A DNA stretch of 64,000 nt from Synchiropus splendidus. Its lineage: Eukaryota > Chordata > Actinopteri > Syngnathiformes > Callionymidae. Location of the stretch: the NCBI RefSeq assembly GCF_027744825.2, contig NC_071350.1:248001-312000 (forward strand). Direction: 5' to 3'. Position 1 is the first letter of the stretch. The number at the start of each line of letters is the position of its first letter. Shown one piece after another: positions 1 through 11,585 of this stretch. Made by a program: the position numbers and the translations under genes. The notes beneath the pieces are model-generated. The model ran no database searches, had not been told where the DNA came from, and saw nothing but the letters and a program-made list of their open reading frames with translations.

Positions 1-57
1 ACCCACCTTATCTCAGGCTGAAAAGCGTTTTTGTGCATTGTGCCATAACTTTTCAGG

Positions 58-65
58 GAAGCTTC
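58..65. other. Perfect 8-bp palindrome with HindIII site, one per monomer
   Basis: GAAGCTTC is present once in almost every unit, so HindIII digestion should give a 188-bp ladder dominated by monomer. Copies that lose the site carry GCTACA (near 2506, 4762, 7958, 10026), AAGGTT (13597, 15477), AACCTT (29764, 39350, 40478, 47434, 60969), AAGCCT (51947, 54391, 57963) or a TAGCTT change (63601). Several of these losses mark duplicated segments. Confidence 0.85.
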
Positions 66-96
66 AGAACATGAAATTTTAACCTCCCACTATAGC

Positions 97-111
97 AGAA
101 AGGGTCTTTCT
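97..111. other. Short inverted repeat (6-bp arms, 3-base centre) present once per monomer
   Basis: The sequence reads AGAAAG, then GGT, then CTTTCT, so the arms are perfectly complementary. The same dyad occurs at the same phase in nearly every monomer, roughly 340 times. Rare variants break or alter it: G to T at unit position 102 (near 26986, 48229 and 61764), C to G at 106 (8002, 10070), T to G at 107 (48421, 61957), and a loop change (8374, 10442). Dyad symmetry in centromeric satellites has been proposed to favour cruciform or other non-B DNA. Whether this one extrudes is not shown by sequence. Confidence 0.75.
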
Positions 112-3100
112 AGTAGTTGCACATCAAATCTAAGCTGTCTGAAGTGTTTTTCAAAAGTTATCAACACTTTTATGTTTGGCGTTCCGAAACCCACCTTATC
201 TCAGGCTGAAAAGCGTTTTTGTGCATTGTGCCATAACTTTTCAGGAAAGCTTCAGAACATGAAATTTTAACCTCCCACTATAGCAGAAAGGGTCTTTCTA
301 GTAGTTGCACATCAAATCTAAACTGTCTGAAGTGTTTTTCCAAAGTTATCAACACTTTTATGTTTGGCGTTCCGAAACCCACCTTATCTCAGGCTGAAAA
401 GCGTTTTTACGCATTGTGCCATAACTTTTCAGGGAAGCTTCAGAACATGAAATTTTAACCTCCCACTATAGCAGAAAGGGTCTTTCTAGTAGGTGCACAT
501 CAAATCTAAGCTCTCTGAAGTGTTTTTCGAAAGTTATCAACACTTTTATGTTTGGCGTTCCGAAACCCACCTTATCTCAGGCTGAAAAGCGTTTTTGTGC
601 ATTGTGCCATAACTTTTCAGGAAAGCTTCAGAACATGAAATTTTAACCTCCCACTATAGCAGAAAGGGTCTTTCTAGTAGTTGCACATCAAATCTAAACT
701 GTCTGAAGTGTTTTTCCAAAGTTTTTAACACTTTTATGTTTGGCGTTCCGAAACCCACCTTATCTCAGGCTGAAAAGCGTTTTTGTGCATTGTGCCATAA
801 CTTTTCAGGGAAGCTTCAGAACATGAAATTTTAACCTCCCACTATAGCAGAAAGGGTCTTTCTAGTAGTTGCACATCAAATCTAAACTGTCTGAAGTGTT
901 TTTCCAAAGTTATCAACACTTTTATGTTTGGCGTTCCGAAACCCACCTTATCTCAGGCTGAAAAGCGTTTTTACGCATTGTGCCATAACTTTTCAGGGAA
1001 GCTTCAGAACATGAAATTTTAACCTCCCACTATAGCAGAAAGGGTCTTTCTAGTAGGTGCACATCAAATCTAAGCTCTCTGAAGTGTTTTTCGAAAGTTA
1101 TCAACACTTTTATGTTTGGCGTTCCGAAACCCACCTTATCTCAGGCTGAAAAGCGTTTTTGTGCATTGTGCCATAACTTTTCAGGGAAGCTTCAGAACAT
1201 GAAATTTTAACCTCCCACTATAGCAGAAAGGGTCTTTCTAGTAGTTGCACATCAAATCTAAACTGTCTGAAGTGTTTTTCCAAAGTTATTAACACTTTTA
1301 TGTTTGGCGTTCCGAAACCCACCTTATCTCAGGCTGAAAAGCGTTTTTGTGCATTGTGCCATAACTTTTCAGGGAAGCTTCAGAACATGAAATTTTAACC
1401 TCCCACTATAGCAGAAAGGGTCTTTCTAGTAGTTGCACATCAAATCTAAACTGTCTGAAGTGTTTTTCCAAAGTTATCAACACTTTTATGTTTGGCGTTC
1501 CGAAACCCACCTTATCTCAGGCTGAAAAGCGTTTTTGTGCATTGTGCCATAACTTTTCAGGGAAGCTTCAGAACATGAAATTTTAACCTCCCACTATAGC
1601 AGAAAGGGTCTTTCTAGTAGTTGCACATCAAATCTAAACTGTCTGAAGTGTTTTTCCAAAGTTATCAACACTTTTATGTTTGGCGTTCCGAAACCCACCT
1701 TGTCTCAGGCTGAAAAGCGTTTTTACGCATTGTGCCATAACTTTTCAGGGAAGCTTCAGAACATGAAATTTTAACCTCCCACTATAGCAGAAAGGGTCTT
1801 TCTAGTAGGTGCACATCAAATCTAAGCTGTCTGAAGTGTTTTTCGAAAGTTATCAACACTTTTATGTTTGGCGTTCCGAAACCCACCTTATCTCAGGCTG
1901 AAAAGCGTTTTTGTGCATTGTGCCATAACTTTTCAGGGAAGCTTCAGAACATGAAATTTTAACCTCCCACTATAGCAGAAAGGGTCTTTCTAGTAGTTGC
2001 ACATCAAATCTAAACTGTCTGAAGTGTTTTTCCAAAGTTATTAACACTTTTATGTTTGGCGTTCCGAAACCCACCTTATCTCAGGCTGAAAAGCGTTTTT
2101 GTGCATTGTGCCATAACTTTTCAGGGAAGCTTCAGAACATGAAATTTTAACCTCCCACTATAGCAGAAAGGGTCTTTCTAGTAGTTGCACATCAAATCTA
2201 AACTGTCTGAAGTGTTTTTCCAAAGTTATCAACACTTTTATGTTTGGCGTTCCGAAACCCACCTTATCTCAGGCTGAAAAGCGTTTTTACGCATTGTGCC
2301 ATAACTTTTCAGGGAAGCTTCAGAACATGAAATTTTAACCTCCCACTATAGCAGAAAGGGTCTTTCTAGTAGGTGCACATCAAATCTAAGCTGTCTGAAG
2401 TGTTTTTCGAAAGTTATCAACACTTTTATGTTTGGCGTTCCGAAACCCACCTTATCTCAGGCTGAAAAGCGTTTTTGTGCATTGTGCCATAACTTTTCAG
2501 GGAAGCTACAGAACATGAAATTTTAACCTCCCACTATAGCAGAAAGGGTCTTTCTAGTAGTTGCACATCAAATCTAAGCTGTCTGAAGTGTTTTTCAAAA
2601 GTTATCAACACTTTTATGTTTGGCGTTCCGAAACCCACCTTATCTCAGGCTGAAAAGCGTTTTTGTGCATTGTGCCATAACTTTTCAGGAAAGCTTCAGA
2701 ACATGAAATTTTAACCCCCCACTATAGCAGAAAGGGTCTTTCTAGTAGGTGCACATCAAATCTAAGCTCTCTGAAGTGTTTTTCCAAAGTTATCAACACT
2801 TTTATGTTTGGCGTTCCGAAACCCACCTTATCTCAGGCTGAAAAGCGTTTTTGTGCATTGTGCCATAACTTTTCAGGGAAGCTTCAGAACATGAAATTTT
2901 AACCTCCCACTATAGCAGAAAGGGTCTTTCTAGTAGTTGCACATCAAATCTAAACTGTCTGAAGTGTTTTTCCAAAGTTATTAACACTTTTATGTTTGGC
3001 GTTCCGAAACCCACCTTATCTCAGGCTGAAAAGCGTTTTTGTGCATTGTGCCATAACTTTTCAGGGAAGCTTCAGAACATGAAATTTTAACCTCCCACTA

Positions 3101-6100
3101 TAGCAGAAAGGGTCTTTCTAGTAGTTGCACATCAAATCTAAACTGTCTGAAGTGTTTTTCCAAAGTTATCAACACTTTTATGTTTGGCGTTCCGAAACCC
3201 ACCTTATCTCAGGCTGAAAAGCGTTTTTACGCATTGTGCCATAACTTTTCAGGGAAGCTTCAGAACATGAAATTTTAACCTCCCACTATAGCAGAAAGGG
3301 TCTTTCTAGTAGGTGCACATCAAATCTAAGCTGTCTGAAGTGTTTTTCGAAAGTTATCAACACTTTTATGTTTGGCGTTCCGAAACCCACCTTATCTCAG
3401 GCTGAAAAGCGTTTTTGTGCATTGTGCCATAACTTTTCAGGGAAGCTTCAGAACATGAAATTTTAACCTCCCACTATAGCAGAAAGGGTCTTTCTAGTAG
3501 TTGCACATCAAATCTAAACTGTCTGAAGTGTTTTTCCAAAGTTATCAACACTTTTATGTTTGGCGTTCCGAAACCCACCTTATCTCAGGCTGAAAAGCGT
3601 TTTTACGCATTGTGCCATAACTTTTCAGGGAAGCTTCAGAACATGAAATTTTAACCTCCCACTATAGCAGAAAGGGTCTTTCTAGTAGGTGCACATCAAA
3701 TCTAAGCTGTCTGAAGTGTTTTTCGAAAGTTATCAACACTTTTATGTTTGGCGTTCCGAAACCCACCTTATCTCAGGCTGAAAAGCGTTTTTGTGCATTG
3801 TGCCATAACTTTTCAGGAAAGCTTCAGAACATGAAATTTTAACCTCCCACTATAGCAGAAAGGGTCTTTCTAGTAGTTGCACATCAAATCTAAACTGTCT
3901 GAAGTGTTTTTCCAAAGTTATCAACACTTTTATGTTTGGCGTTCCGAAACCCACCTTATCTCAGGCTGAAAAGCGTTTTTGTGCATTGTGCCATAACTTT
4001 TCAGGAAAGCTTCAGAACATGAAATTTTAACCTCCCACTATAGCAGAAAGGGTCTTTCTAGTAGTTGCACATCAAATCTAAACTGTCTGAAGTGTTTTTC
4101 CAAAGTTATTAACACTTTTATGTTTGGCGTTCCGAAACCCACCTTATCTCAGGCTGAAAAGCGTTTTTGTGCATTGTGCCATAACTTTTCAGGGAAGCTT
4201 CAGAACATGAAATTTTAACCTCCCACTATAGCAGAAAGGGTCTTTCTAGTAGTTGCACATCAAATCTAAACTGTCTGAAGTGTTTTTCCAAAGTTATCAA
4301 CACTTTTATGTTTGGCGTTCCGAAACCCACCTTATCTCAGGCTGAAAAGCGTTTTTACGCATTGTGCCATAACTTTTCAGGGAAGCTTCAGAACATGAAA
4401 TTTTAACCTCCCACTATAGCAGAAAGGGTCTTTCTAGTAGGTGCACATCAAATCTAAGCTCTCTGAAGTGTTTTTCGAAAGTTATCAACATTTTTATGTT
4501 TGGCGTTCCGAAACCCACCTTATCTCAGGCTGAAAAGCGTTTTTGTGCATTGTGCCATAACTTTTCAGGGAAGCTTCAGAACATGAAATTTTAACCTCCC
4601 ACTATAGCAGAAAGGGTCTTTCTAGTAGGTGCACATCAAATCTAAGCTCTCTGAAGTGTTTTTCGAAAGTTATCAACACTTTTATGTTTGGCGTTCCGAA
4701 ACCCACCTTATCTCAGGCTGAAAAGCGTTTTTGTGCATTGTGCCATAACTTTTCAGGAAAGCTACAGAACATGAAATTTTAACCTCCCACTATAGCAGAA
4801 AGGGTCTTTCTAGTAGTTGCACATCAAATCTAAACTGTCTGAAGTGTTTTTCCAAAGTTATTAACACTTTTATGTTTGGCGTTCCGAAACCCACCTTATC
4901 TCAGGCTGAAAAGCGTTTTTGTGCATTGTGCCATAACTTTTCAGGAAAGCTTCAGAACATGAAATTTTAACCTCCCACTATAGCAGAAAGGGTCTTTCTA
5001 GTAGTTGCACATCAAATCTAAACTGTCTGAAGTGTTTTTCCAAAGTTATCAACACTTTTATGTTTGGCGTTCCGAAACCCACCTTATCTCAGGCTGAAAA
5101 GCGTTTTTACGCATTGTGCCATAACTTTTCAGGGAAGCTTCAGAACATGAAATTTTAACGTCCCACTATAGCAGAAAGGGTCTTTCTAGTAGGTGCACAT
5201 CAAATCTAAGCTGTCTGAAGTGTTTTTCGAAAGTTATCAACACTTTTATGTTTGGCGTTCCGAAACCCACCTTATCTCAGGCTGAAAAGCGTTTTTGTGC
5301 ATTGTGCCATAACTTTTCAGGGAAGCTTCAGAACATGAAATTTTAACCTCCCACTATAGCAGAAAGGGTCTTTCTAGTAGTTGCACATCAAATCTAAGCT
5401 GTCTGAAGTGTTTTTCAAAAGTTATCAACACTTTTATGTTTGGCGTTCCGAAACCCACCTTATCTCAGGCTGAAAAGCGTTTTTGTGCATTGTGCCATAA
5501 CTTTTCAGGAAAGCTTCAGAACATGAAATTTTAACCTCCCACTATAGCAGAAAGGGTCTTTCTAGTAGGTGCACATCAAATCTAAACTGTCTGAAGTGTT
5601 TTTCCAAAGTTATTAACACTTTTATGTTTGGCGTACCGAAACCCACCTTATCTCAGGCTGAAAAGCGTTTTTGTGCATTGTGCCATAACTTTTCAGGGAA
5701 GCTTCAGAACATGAAATTTTAACCTCCCACTATAGCAGAAAGGGTCTTTCTAGTAGTTGCACATCAAATCTAAACTGTCTGAAGTGTTTTTCCAAAGTTA
5801 TCAACACTTTTATGTTTGGCGTTCCGAAACCCACCGTATCTCAGGCTGAAAAGCGTTTTTACGCATTGTGCCATAACTTTTCAGGGAAGCTTCAGAACAT
5901 GAAATTTTAACCTCCCACTATAGCAGAAAGGGTCTTTCTAGTAGGTGCACATCAAATCTAAGCTGTCTGAAGTGTTTTTCGAAAGTTATCAACACTTTTA
6001 TGTTTGGCGTTCCGAAACCCACCTTATCTCAGGCTGAAAAGCGTTTTTGTGCATTGTGCCATAACTTTTCAGGGAAGCTTCAGAACATGAAATTTTAACC

Positions 6101-7449
6101 TCCCACTATAGCAGAAAGGGTCTTTCTAGTAGTTGCACATCAAATCTAAACTGTCTGAAGTGTTTTTCCAAAGTTATTAACACTTTTATGTTTGGCGTTC
6201 CGAAACCCACCTTATCTCAGGCTGAAAAGCGTTTTTGTGCATTGTGCCATAACTTTTCAGGGAAGCTTCAGAACATGAAATTTTAACCTCCCACTATAGC
6301 AGAAAGGGTCTTTCTAGTAGTTGCACATCAAATCTAAACTGTCTGAAGTGTTTTTCCAAAGTTATTAACACTTTTATGTTTGGCGTTCCGAAACCCACCT
6401 TATCTCAGGCTGAAAAGCGTTTTTGTGCATTGTGCCATAACTTTTCAGGGAAGCTTCAGAACATGAAATTTTAACCTCCCACTATAGCAGAAAGGGTCTT
6501 TCTAGTAGGTGCACATCAAATCTAAGCTGTCTGAAGTGTTTTTCGAAAGTTATCAACGCTTTTATGTTTGGCGTTCCGAAACCCACCTTATCTCAGGCTG
6601 AAAAGCGTTTTTGTGCATTGTGCCATAACTTTTCAGGGAAGCTTCAGAACATGAAATTTTAACCTCCCACTATAGCAGAAAGGGTCTTTCTAGTAGTTGG
6701 ACATCAAATCTAAGCTGTCTGAAGTGTTTTTCAAAAGTTATCAACACTTTTATGTTTGGCGTTCCGAAACCCACCTTATCTCAGGATGAAAAGCGTTTTT
6801 GTGCATTGTGCCATAACTTTTCAGGAAAGCTTCAGAACATGAAATTTTAACCTCCCACTATAGCAGAAAGGGTCTTTCTAGTAGGTGCACATCAAATCTA
6901 AGCTCTCTGAAGTGTTTTTCGAAAGTTATCAACACTTTTATGTTTGGCGTTCCGAAACCCACCTTATCTCAGGCTGAAAAGCGTTTTTGTGCATTGTGCC
7001 ATAACTTTTCAGGGAAGCTTCAGAACATGAAATTTTAACCTCCCACTATAGCAGAAAGGGTCTTTCTAGTAGTTGCACATCAAATCTAAACTGTCTGAAG
7101 TGTTTTTCCAAAGTTATCAACACTTTTATGTTTGGCGTTCCGAAACCCACCTTATCTCAGGCTGAAAAGCGTTTTTGTGCATTGTGCCATAACTTTTCAG
7201 GGAAGCTTCAGAACATGAAATTTTAACCTCCCACTATAGCAGAAAGGGTCTTTCTAGTAGTTGCACATCAAATCTAAACTGTCTGAAGTGTTTTTCCAAA
7301 GTTATCAACACTTTTATGTTTGGCGTTCCGAAACCCACCTTATCTCAGGCTGAAAAGCGTTTTTACGCATTGTGCCATAACTTTTCAGGGAAGCTTCAGA
7401 ACATGAAATTTTAACCTCCCACTATAGCAGAAAGGGTCTTTCTAGTAGG

Positions 7450-9517
7450 TGCACATCAAATCTAAGCTGTCTGAAGTGTTTTTCGAAAGTTATCAACACT
7501 TTTATGTTTGGCGTTCCGAAACCCACCTTATCTCAGGCTGAAAAGCGTTTTTGTGCATTGTGCCATAACTTTTCAGGGAAGCTTCAGAACATGAAATTTT
7601 AACCTCCCACTATAGCAGAAAGGGTCTTTCTAGTAGTTGCACATCAAATCTAAACTGTCTGAAGTGTTTTTCCAAAGTTATTAACACTTTTATGTTTGGC
7701 GTTCCGAAACCCACCTTATCTCAGGCTGAAAAGCGTTTTTGTGCATTGTGCCATAACTTTTCAGGGAAGCTTCAGAACATGAAATTTTAACCTCCCACTA
7801 TAGCAGAAAGGGTCTTTCTAGTAGTTGCACATCAAATCTAAACTGTCTGAAGTGTTTTTCCAAAGTTATCAACACTTTTATGTTTGGCGTTCCGAAACCC
7901 ACCTTATCTCAGGCTGAAAAGCGTTTTTACGCATTGTGCCATAACTTTTCAGGGAAGCTACAGAACATGAAATTTTAACCTCCCACTATAGCAGAAAGGG
8001 TGTTTCTAGTAGGTGCACATCAAATCTAAGCTGTCTGAAGTGTTTTTCGAAAGCTATCAACACTTTTATGTTTGGCGTTCCGAAACCCACCTTATCTCAG
8101 GCTGAAAAGCGTTTTTGTGCATTGTGCCATAACTTTTCAGGGAAGCTTCAGAACATGAAATTTTAACCTCCCACTATAGCAGAAAGGGTCTTTCTAGTAG
8201 TTGCACATCAAATCTAAGCTGTCTGAAGTGTTTTTCAAAAGTTATCAACACTTTTATGTTTGGCGTTCCGAAACCCACCTTATCTCAGGCTGAAAAGCGT
8301 TTTTGTGCATTGTGCCATAACTTTTCAGGAAAGCTTCAGAACATGAAATTTTAACCTCCCACTATAGCAGAAAGTGTCTTTCTAGTAGGTGCACATCAAA
8401 TCTAAGCTCTCTGAAGTGTTTTTCGAAAGTTATCAACACTTTTATGTTTGGCGTTCCGAAACCCACCTTATCTCAGGCTGAAAAGCGTTTTTGTGCATTG
8501 TGCCATAACTTTTCAGGGAAGCTTCAGAACATGAAATTTTAACCTCCCACTATAGCAGAAAGGGTCTTTCTAGTAGTTGCACATCAAATCTAAACTGTCT
8601 GAAGTGTTTTTCCAAAGTTATTAACACTTTTATGTTTGGCGTTCCGAAACCCACCTTATCTCAGGCTGAAAAGCGTTTTTGTGCATTGTGCCATAACTTT
8701 TCAGGGAAGCTTCAGAACATGAAATTTTAACCTCCCACTATAGCAGAAAGGGTCTTTCTAGTAGTTGCACATCAAATCTAAACTGTCTGAAGTGTTTTTC
8801 CAAAGTTATCAACACTTTTATGTTTGGCGTTCCGAAACCCACCTTATCTCAGGCTGAAAAGCGTTTTTACGCATTGTGCCATAACTTTTCAGGGAAGCTT
8901 CAGAACATGAAATTTTAACCTCCCACTATAGCAGAAAGGGTCTTTCTAGTAGGTGCACATCAAATCTAAGCTGTCTGAAGTGTTTTTCGAAAGTTATCAA
9001 CACTTTCATGTTTGGCGTTCCGAAACCCACCTTATCTCAGGCTGAAAAGCGTTTTTGTGCATTGTGCCATAACTTTTCAGGAAAGCTTCAGAACATGAAA
9101 TTTTAACCTCCCACTATAGCAGAAAGGGTCTTTCTAGTAGTTGCACATCAAATCTAAACTGTCTGAAGTGTTTTTCCAAAGTTATCAACACTTTTATGTT
9201 TGGCGTTCCGAAACCCACCTTATCACAGGCTGAAAAGCGTTTTTACGCATTGTGCCATAACTTTTCAGGGAAGCTTCAGAACATGAAATTTTAACCTCCC
9301 ACTATAGCAGAAAGGGTCTTTCTAGTAGGTGCACATCAAATCTAAGCTCTCTGAAGTGTTTTTCGAAAGTTATCAACACTTTTATGTTTGGCGTTCCGAA
9401 ACCCACCTTATCTCAGGCTGAAAAGCGTTTTTGTGCATTGTGCCATAACTTTTCAGGAAAGCTTCAGAACATGAAATTTTAACCTCCCACTATAGCAGAA
9501 AGGGTCTTTCTAGTAGT
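7450..9517 (+). repeat. 11-monomer duplicated block, copy 1
   Basis: The copy carries a string of rare variants that all reappear exactly 2068 bp (11 x 188) downstream: GTGTTTC at 8000 and 10068, GCTATC near 8053 and 10121, AAAGTGTC at 8371 and 10439, CTTTCATG at 9003 and 11071, and ATCACAGG at 9222 and 11290. Monomer order is D-E-C'-A-F-D-E-C'-B-C after a partial C' unit. The left breakpoint is set by the matching breakpoint in the chimeric monomer at 9401. Confidence 0.9.
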
Positions 9518-9588
9518 TGCACATCAAATCTAAGCTGTCTGAAGTGTTTTTCGAAAGTTATCAACACTTTTATGTTTGGCGTTCCGAA
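9401..9588 (+). repeat. Chimeric monomer at the 11-mer duplication junction
   Basis: Unit positions 33, 58 and 117 read GT, A and T, as in the monomer at 11469. Positions 134, 137, 153 and 162 read G, G, G and C, as in the monomer at 7333. The combination T117 with G134 and G153 is otherwise rare. The exchange point lies between 9518 and 9533. This is the expected product of unequal crossover joining the end of the block to its start. Confidence 0.85.
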
Positions 9589-11585
9589 ACCCACCTTATC
9601 TCAGGCTGAAAAGCGTTTTTGTGCATTGTGCCATAACTTTTCAGGGAAGCTTCAGAACATGAAATTTTAACCTCCCACTATAGCAGAAAGGGTCTTTCTA
9701 GTAGTTGCACATCAAATCTAAACTGTCTGAAGTGTTTTTCCAAAGTTATTAACACTTTTATGTTTGGCGTTCCGAAACCCACCTTATCTCAGGCTGAAAA
9801 GCGTTTTTGTGCATTGTGCCATAACTTTTCAGGGAAGCTTCAGAACATGAAATTTTAACCTCCCACTATAGCAGAAAGGGTCTTTCTAGTAGTTGCACAT
9901 CAAATCTAAACTGTCTGAAGTGTTTTTCCAAAGTTATCAACACTTTTATGTTTGGCGTTCCGAAACCCACCTTATCTCAGGCTGAAAAGCGTTTTTACGC
10001 ATTGTGCCATAACTTTTCAGGGAAGCTACAGAACATGAAATTTTAACCTCCCACTATAGCAGAAAGGGTGTTTCTAGTAGGTGCACATCAAATCTAAGCT
10101 GTCTGAAGTGTTTTTCGAAAGCTATCAACACTTTTATGTTTGGCGTTCCGAAACCCACCTTATCTCAGGCTGAAAAGCGTTTTTGTGCATTGTGCCATAA
10201 CTTTTCAGGGAAGCTTCAGAACATGAAATTTTAACCTCCCACTATAGCAGAAAGGGTCTTTCTAGTAGTTGCACATCAAATCTAAGCTGTCTGAAGTGTT
10301 TTTCAAAAGTTATCAACACTTTTATGTTTGGCGTTCCGAAACCCACCTTATCTCAGGCTGAAAAGCGTTTTTGTGCATTGTGCCATAACTTTTCAGGAAA
10401 GCTTCAGAACATGAAATTTTAACCTCCCACTATAGCAGAAAGTGTCTTTCTAGTAGGTGCACATCAAATCTAAGCTCTCTGAAGTGTTTTTCGAAAGTTA
10501 TCAACACTTTTATGTTTGGCGTTCCGAAACCCACCTTATCTCAGGCTGAAAAGCGTTTTTGTGCATTGTGCCATAACTTTTCAGGGAAGCTTCAGAACAT
10601 GAAATTTTAACCTCCCACTATAGCAGAAAGGGTCTTTCTAGTAGTTGCACATCAAATCTAAACTGTCTGAAGTGTTTTTCCAAAGTTATTAACACTTTTA
10701 TGTTTGGCGTTCCGAAACCCACCTTATCTCAGGCTGAAAAGCGTTTTTGTGCATTGTGCCATAACTTTTCAGGGAAGCTTCAGAACATGAAATTTTAACC
10801 TCCCACTATAGCAGAAAGGGTCTTTCTAGTAGTTGCACATCAAATCTAAACTGTCTGAAGTGTTTTTCCAAAGTTATCAACACTTTTATGTTTGGCGTTC
10901 CGAAACCCACCTTATCTCAGGCTGAAAAGCGTTTTTACGCATTGTGCCATAACTTTTCAGGGAAGCTTCAGAACATGAAATTTTAACCTCCCACTATAGC
11001 AGAAAGGGTCTTTCTAGTAGGTGCACATCAAATCTAAGCTGTCTGAAGTGTTTTTCGAAAGTTATCAACACTTTCATGTTTGGCGTTCCGAAACCCACCT
11101 TATCTCAGGCTGAAAAGCGTTTTTGTGCATTGTGCCATAACTTTTCAGGAAAGCTTCAGAACATGAAATTTTAACCTCCCACTATAGCAGAAAGGGTCTT
11201 TCTAGTAGTTGCACATCAAATCTAAACTGTCTGAAGTGTTTTTCCAAAGTTATCAACACTTTTATGTTTGGCGTTCCGAAACCCACCTTATCACAGGCTG
11301 AAAAGCGTTTTTACGCATTGTGCCATAACTTTTCAGGGAAGCTTCAGAACATGAAATTTTAACCTCCCACTATAGCAGAAAGGGTCTTTCTAGTAGGTGC
11401 ACATCAAATCTAAGCTCTCTGAAGTGTTTTTCGAAAGTTATCAACACTTTTATGTTTGGCGTTCCGAAACCCACCTTATCTCAGGCTGAAAAGCGTTTTT
11501 GTGCATTGTGCCATAACTTTTCAGGAAAGCTTCAGAACATGAAATTTTAACCTCCCACTATAGCAGAAAGGGTCTTTCTAGTAGT
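9518..11585 (+). repeat. 11-monomer duplicated block, copy 2
   Basis: This is the downstream twin of 7450-9517 at an offset of 2068 bp. It carries the same five rare variants in the same order, and I saw no obvious private difference inside it. Beyond about 11586 the sequence follows a B/D-like monomer (A134, C153, T162) instead of re-entering the block. The near identity implies a recent duplication, or an assembly duplication that read coverage would expose. Confidence 0.9.

Larger units (their letters stand above)
1..188 (+). repeat. Representative satellite monomer (type A)
   Basis: This first complete unit is used for numbering. Landmarks are: 17-26, GCT-GAAA-AGC mini-stem; 58-65, perfect palindrome GAAGCTTC containing a HindIII site; 62-68, CTTCAGA, complementary to TCTGAAG at 138-144; 97-111, the inverted repeat AGAAAG-GGT-CTTTCT; 117, T here and G in types C and F; 134 and 137, G and G here; 153, A here, C in B/D/E and G in C/F; 162, C here and T in type D. 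CpG sites lie at about 26, 179 and 185. The phase chosen for the start is arbitrary, because a tandem array has no natural first base. Confidence 0.95.
1..7449 (+). repeat. Irregular higher-order mosaic of monomer types
   Basis: Monomer types in order from base 1 read A-B-C-D-E-C-D-E-E-C'-D-E-C'-A-F-like-D-E-C'-E-C'-B-D-E-C and so on. A C or C' unit appears about every third monomer, and A is usually followed by B, F or a related hybrid. The D-E-C triad (564 bp) is the most frequent cassette. No fixed multimer period is maintained. A variant of monomer 4 (T in place of A in GTTATTAAC, near 723) and a hybrid monomer at 5453 (F-like left half, D-like right half) are examples of local divergence. 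No genes or other elements were seen. Confidence 0.8.

Noticed and set aside
17..26. GCT-GAAA-AGC stem with a GNRA-like loop, as a possible RNA element
   Set aside because: A three-base-pair stem is too weak to support a structured RNA, and there is no evidence of transcription in the sequence.
87..95. CACTATAG resembling the core of the T7 phage promoter
   Set aside because: Only eight bases match and the upstream part of the promoter is absent. It is a chance resemblance repeated because the monomer is repeated.
150..188. CENP-B box
   Set aside because: TTCG occurs in types C and F on the plus strand and in all units on the minus strand (GTTTCGG), but neither context fits the TTCGNNNNANNCGGG core. 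No full box was found.
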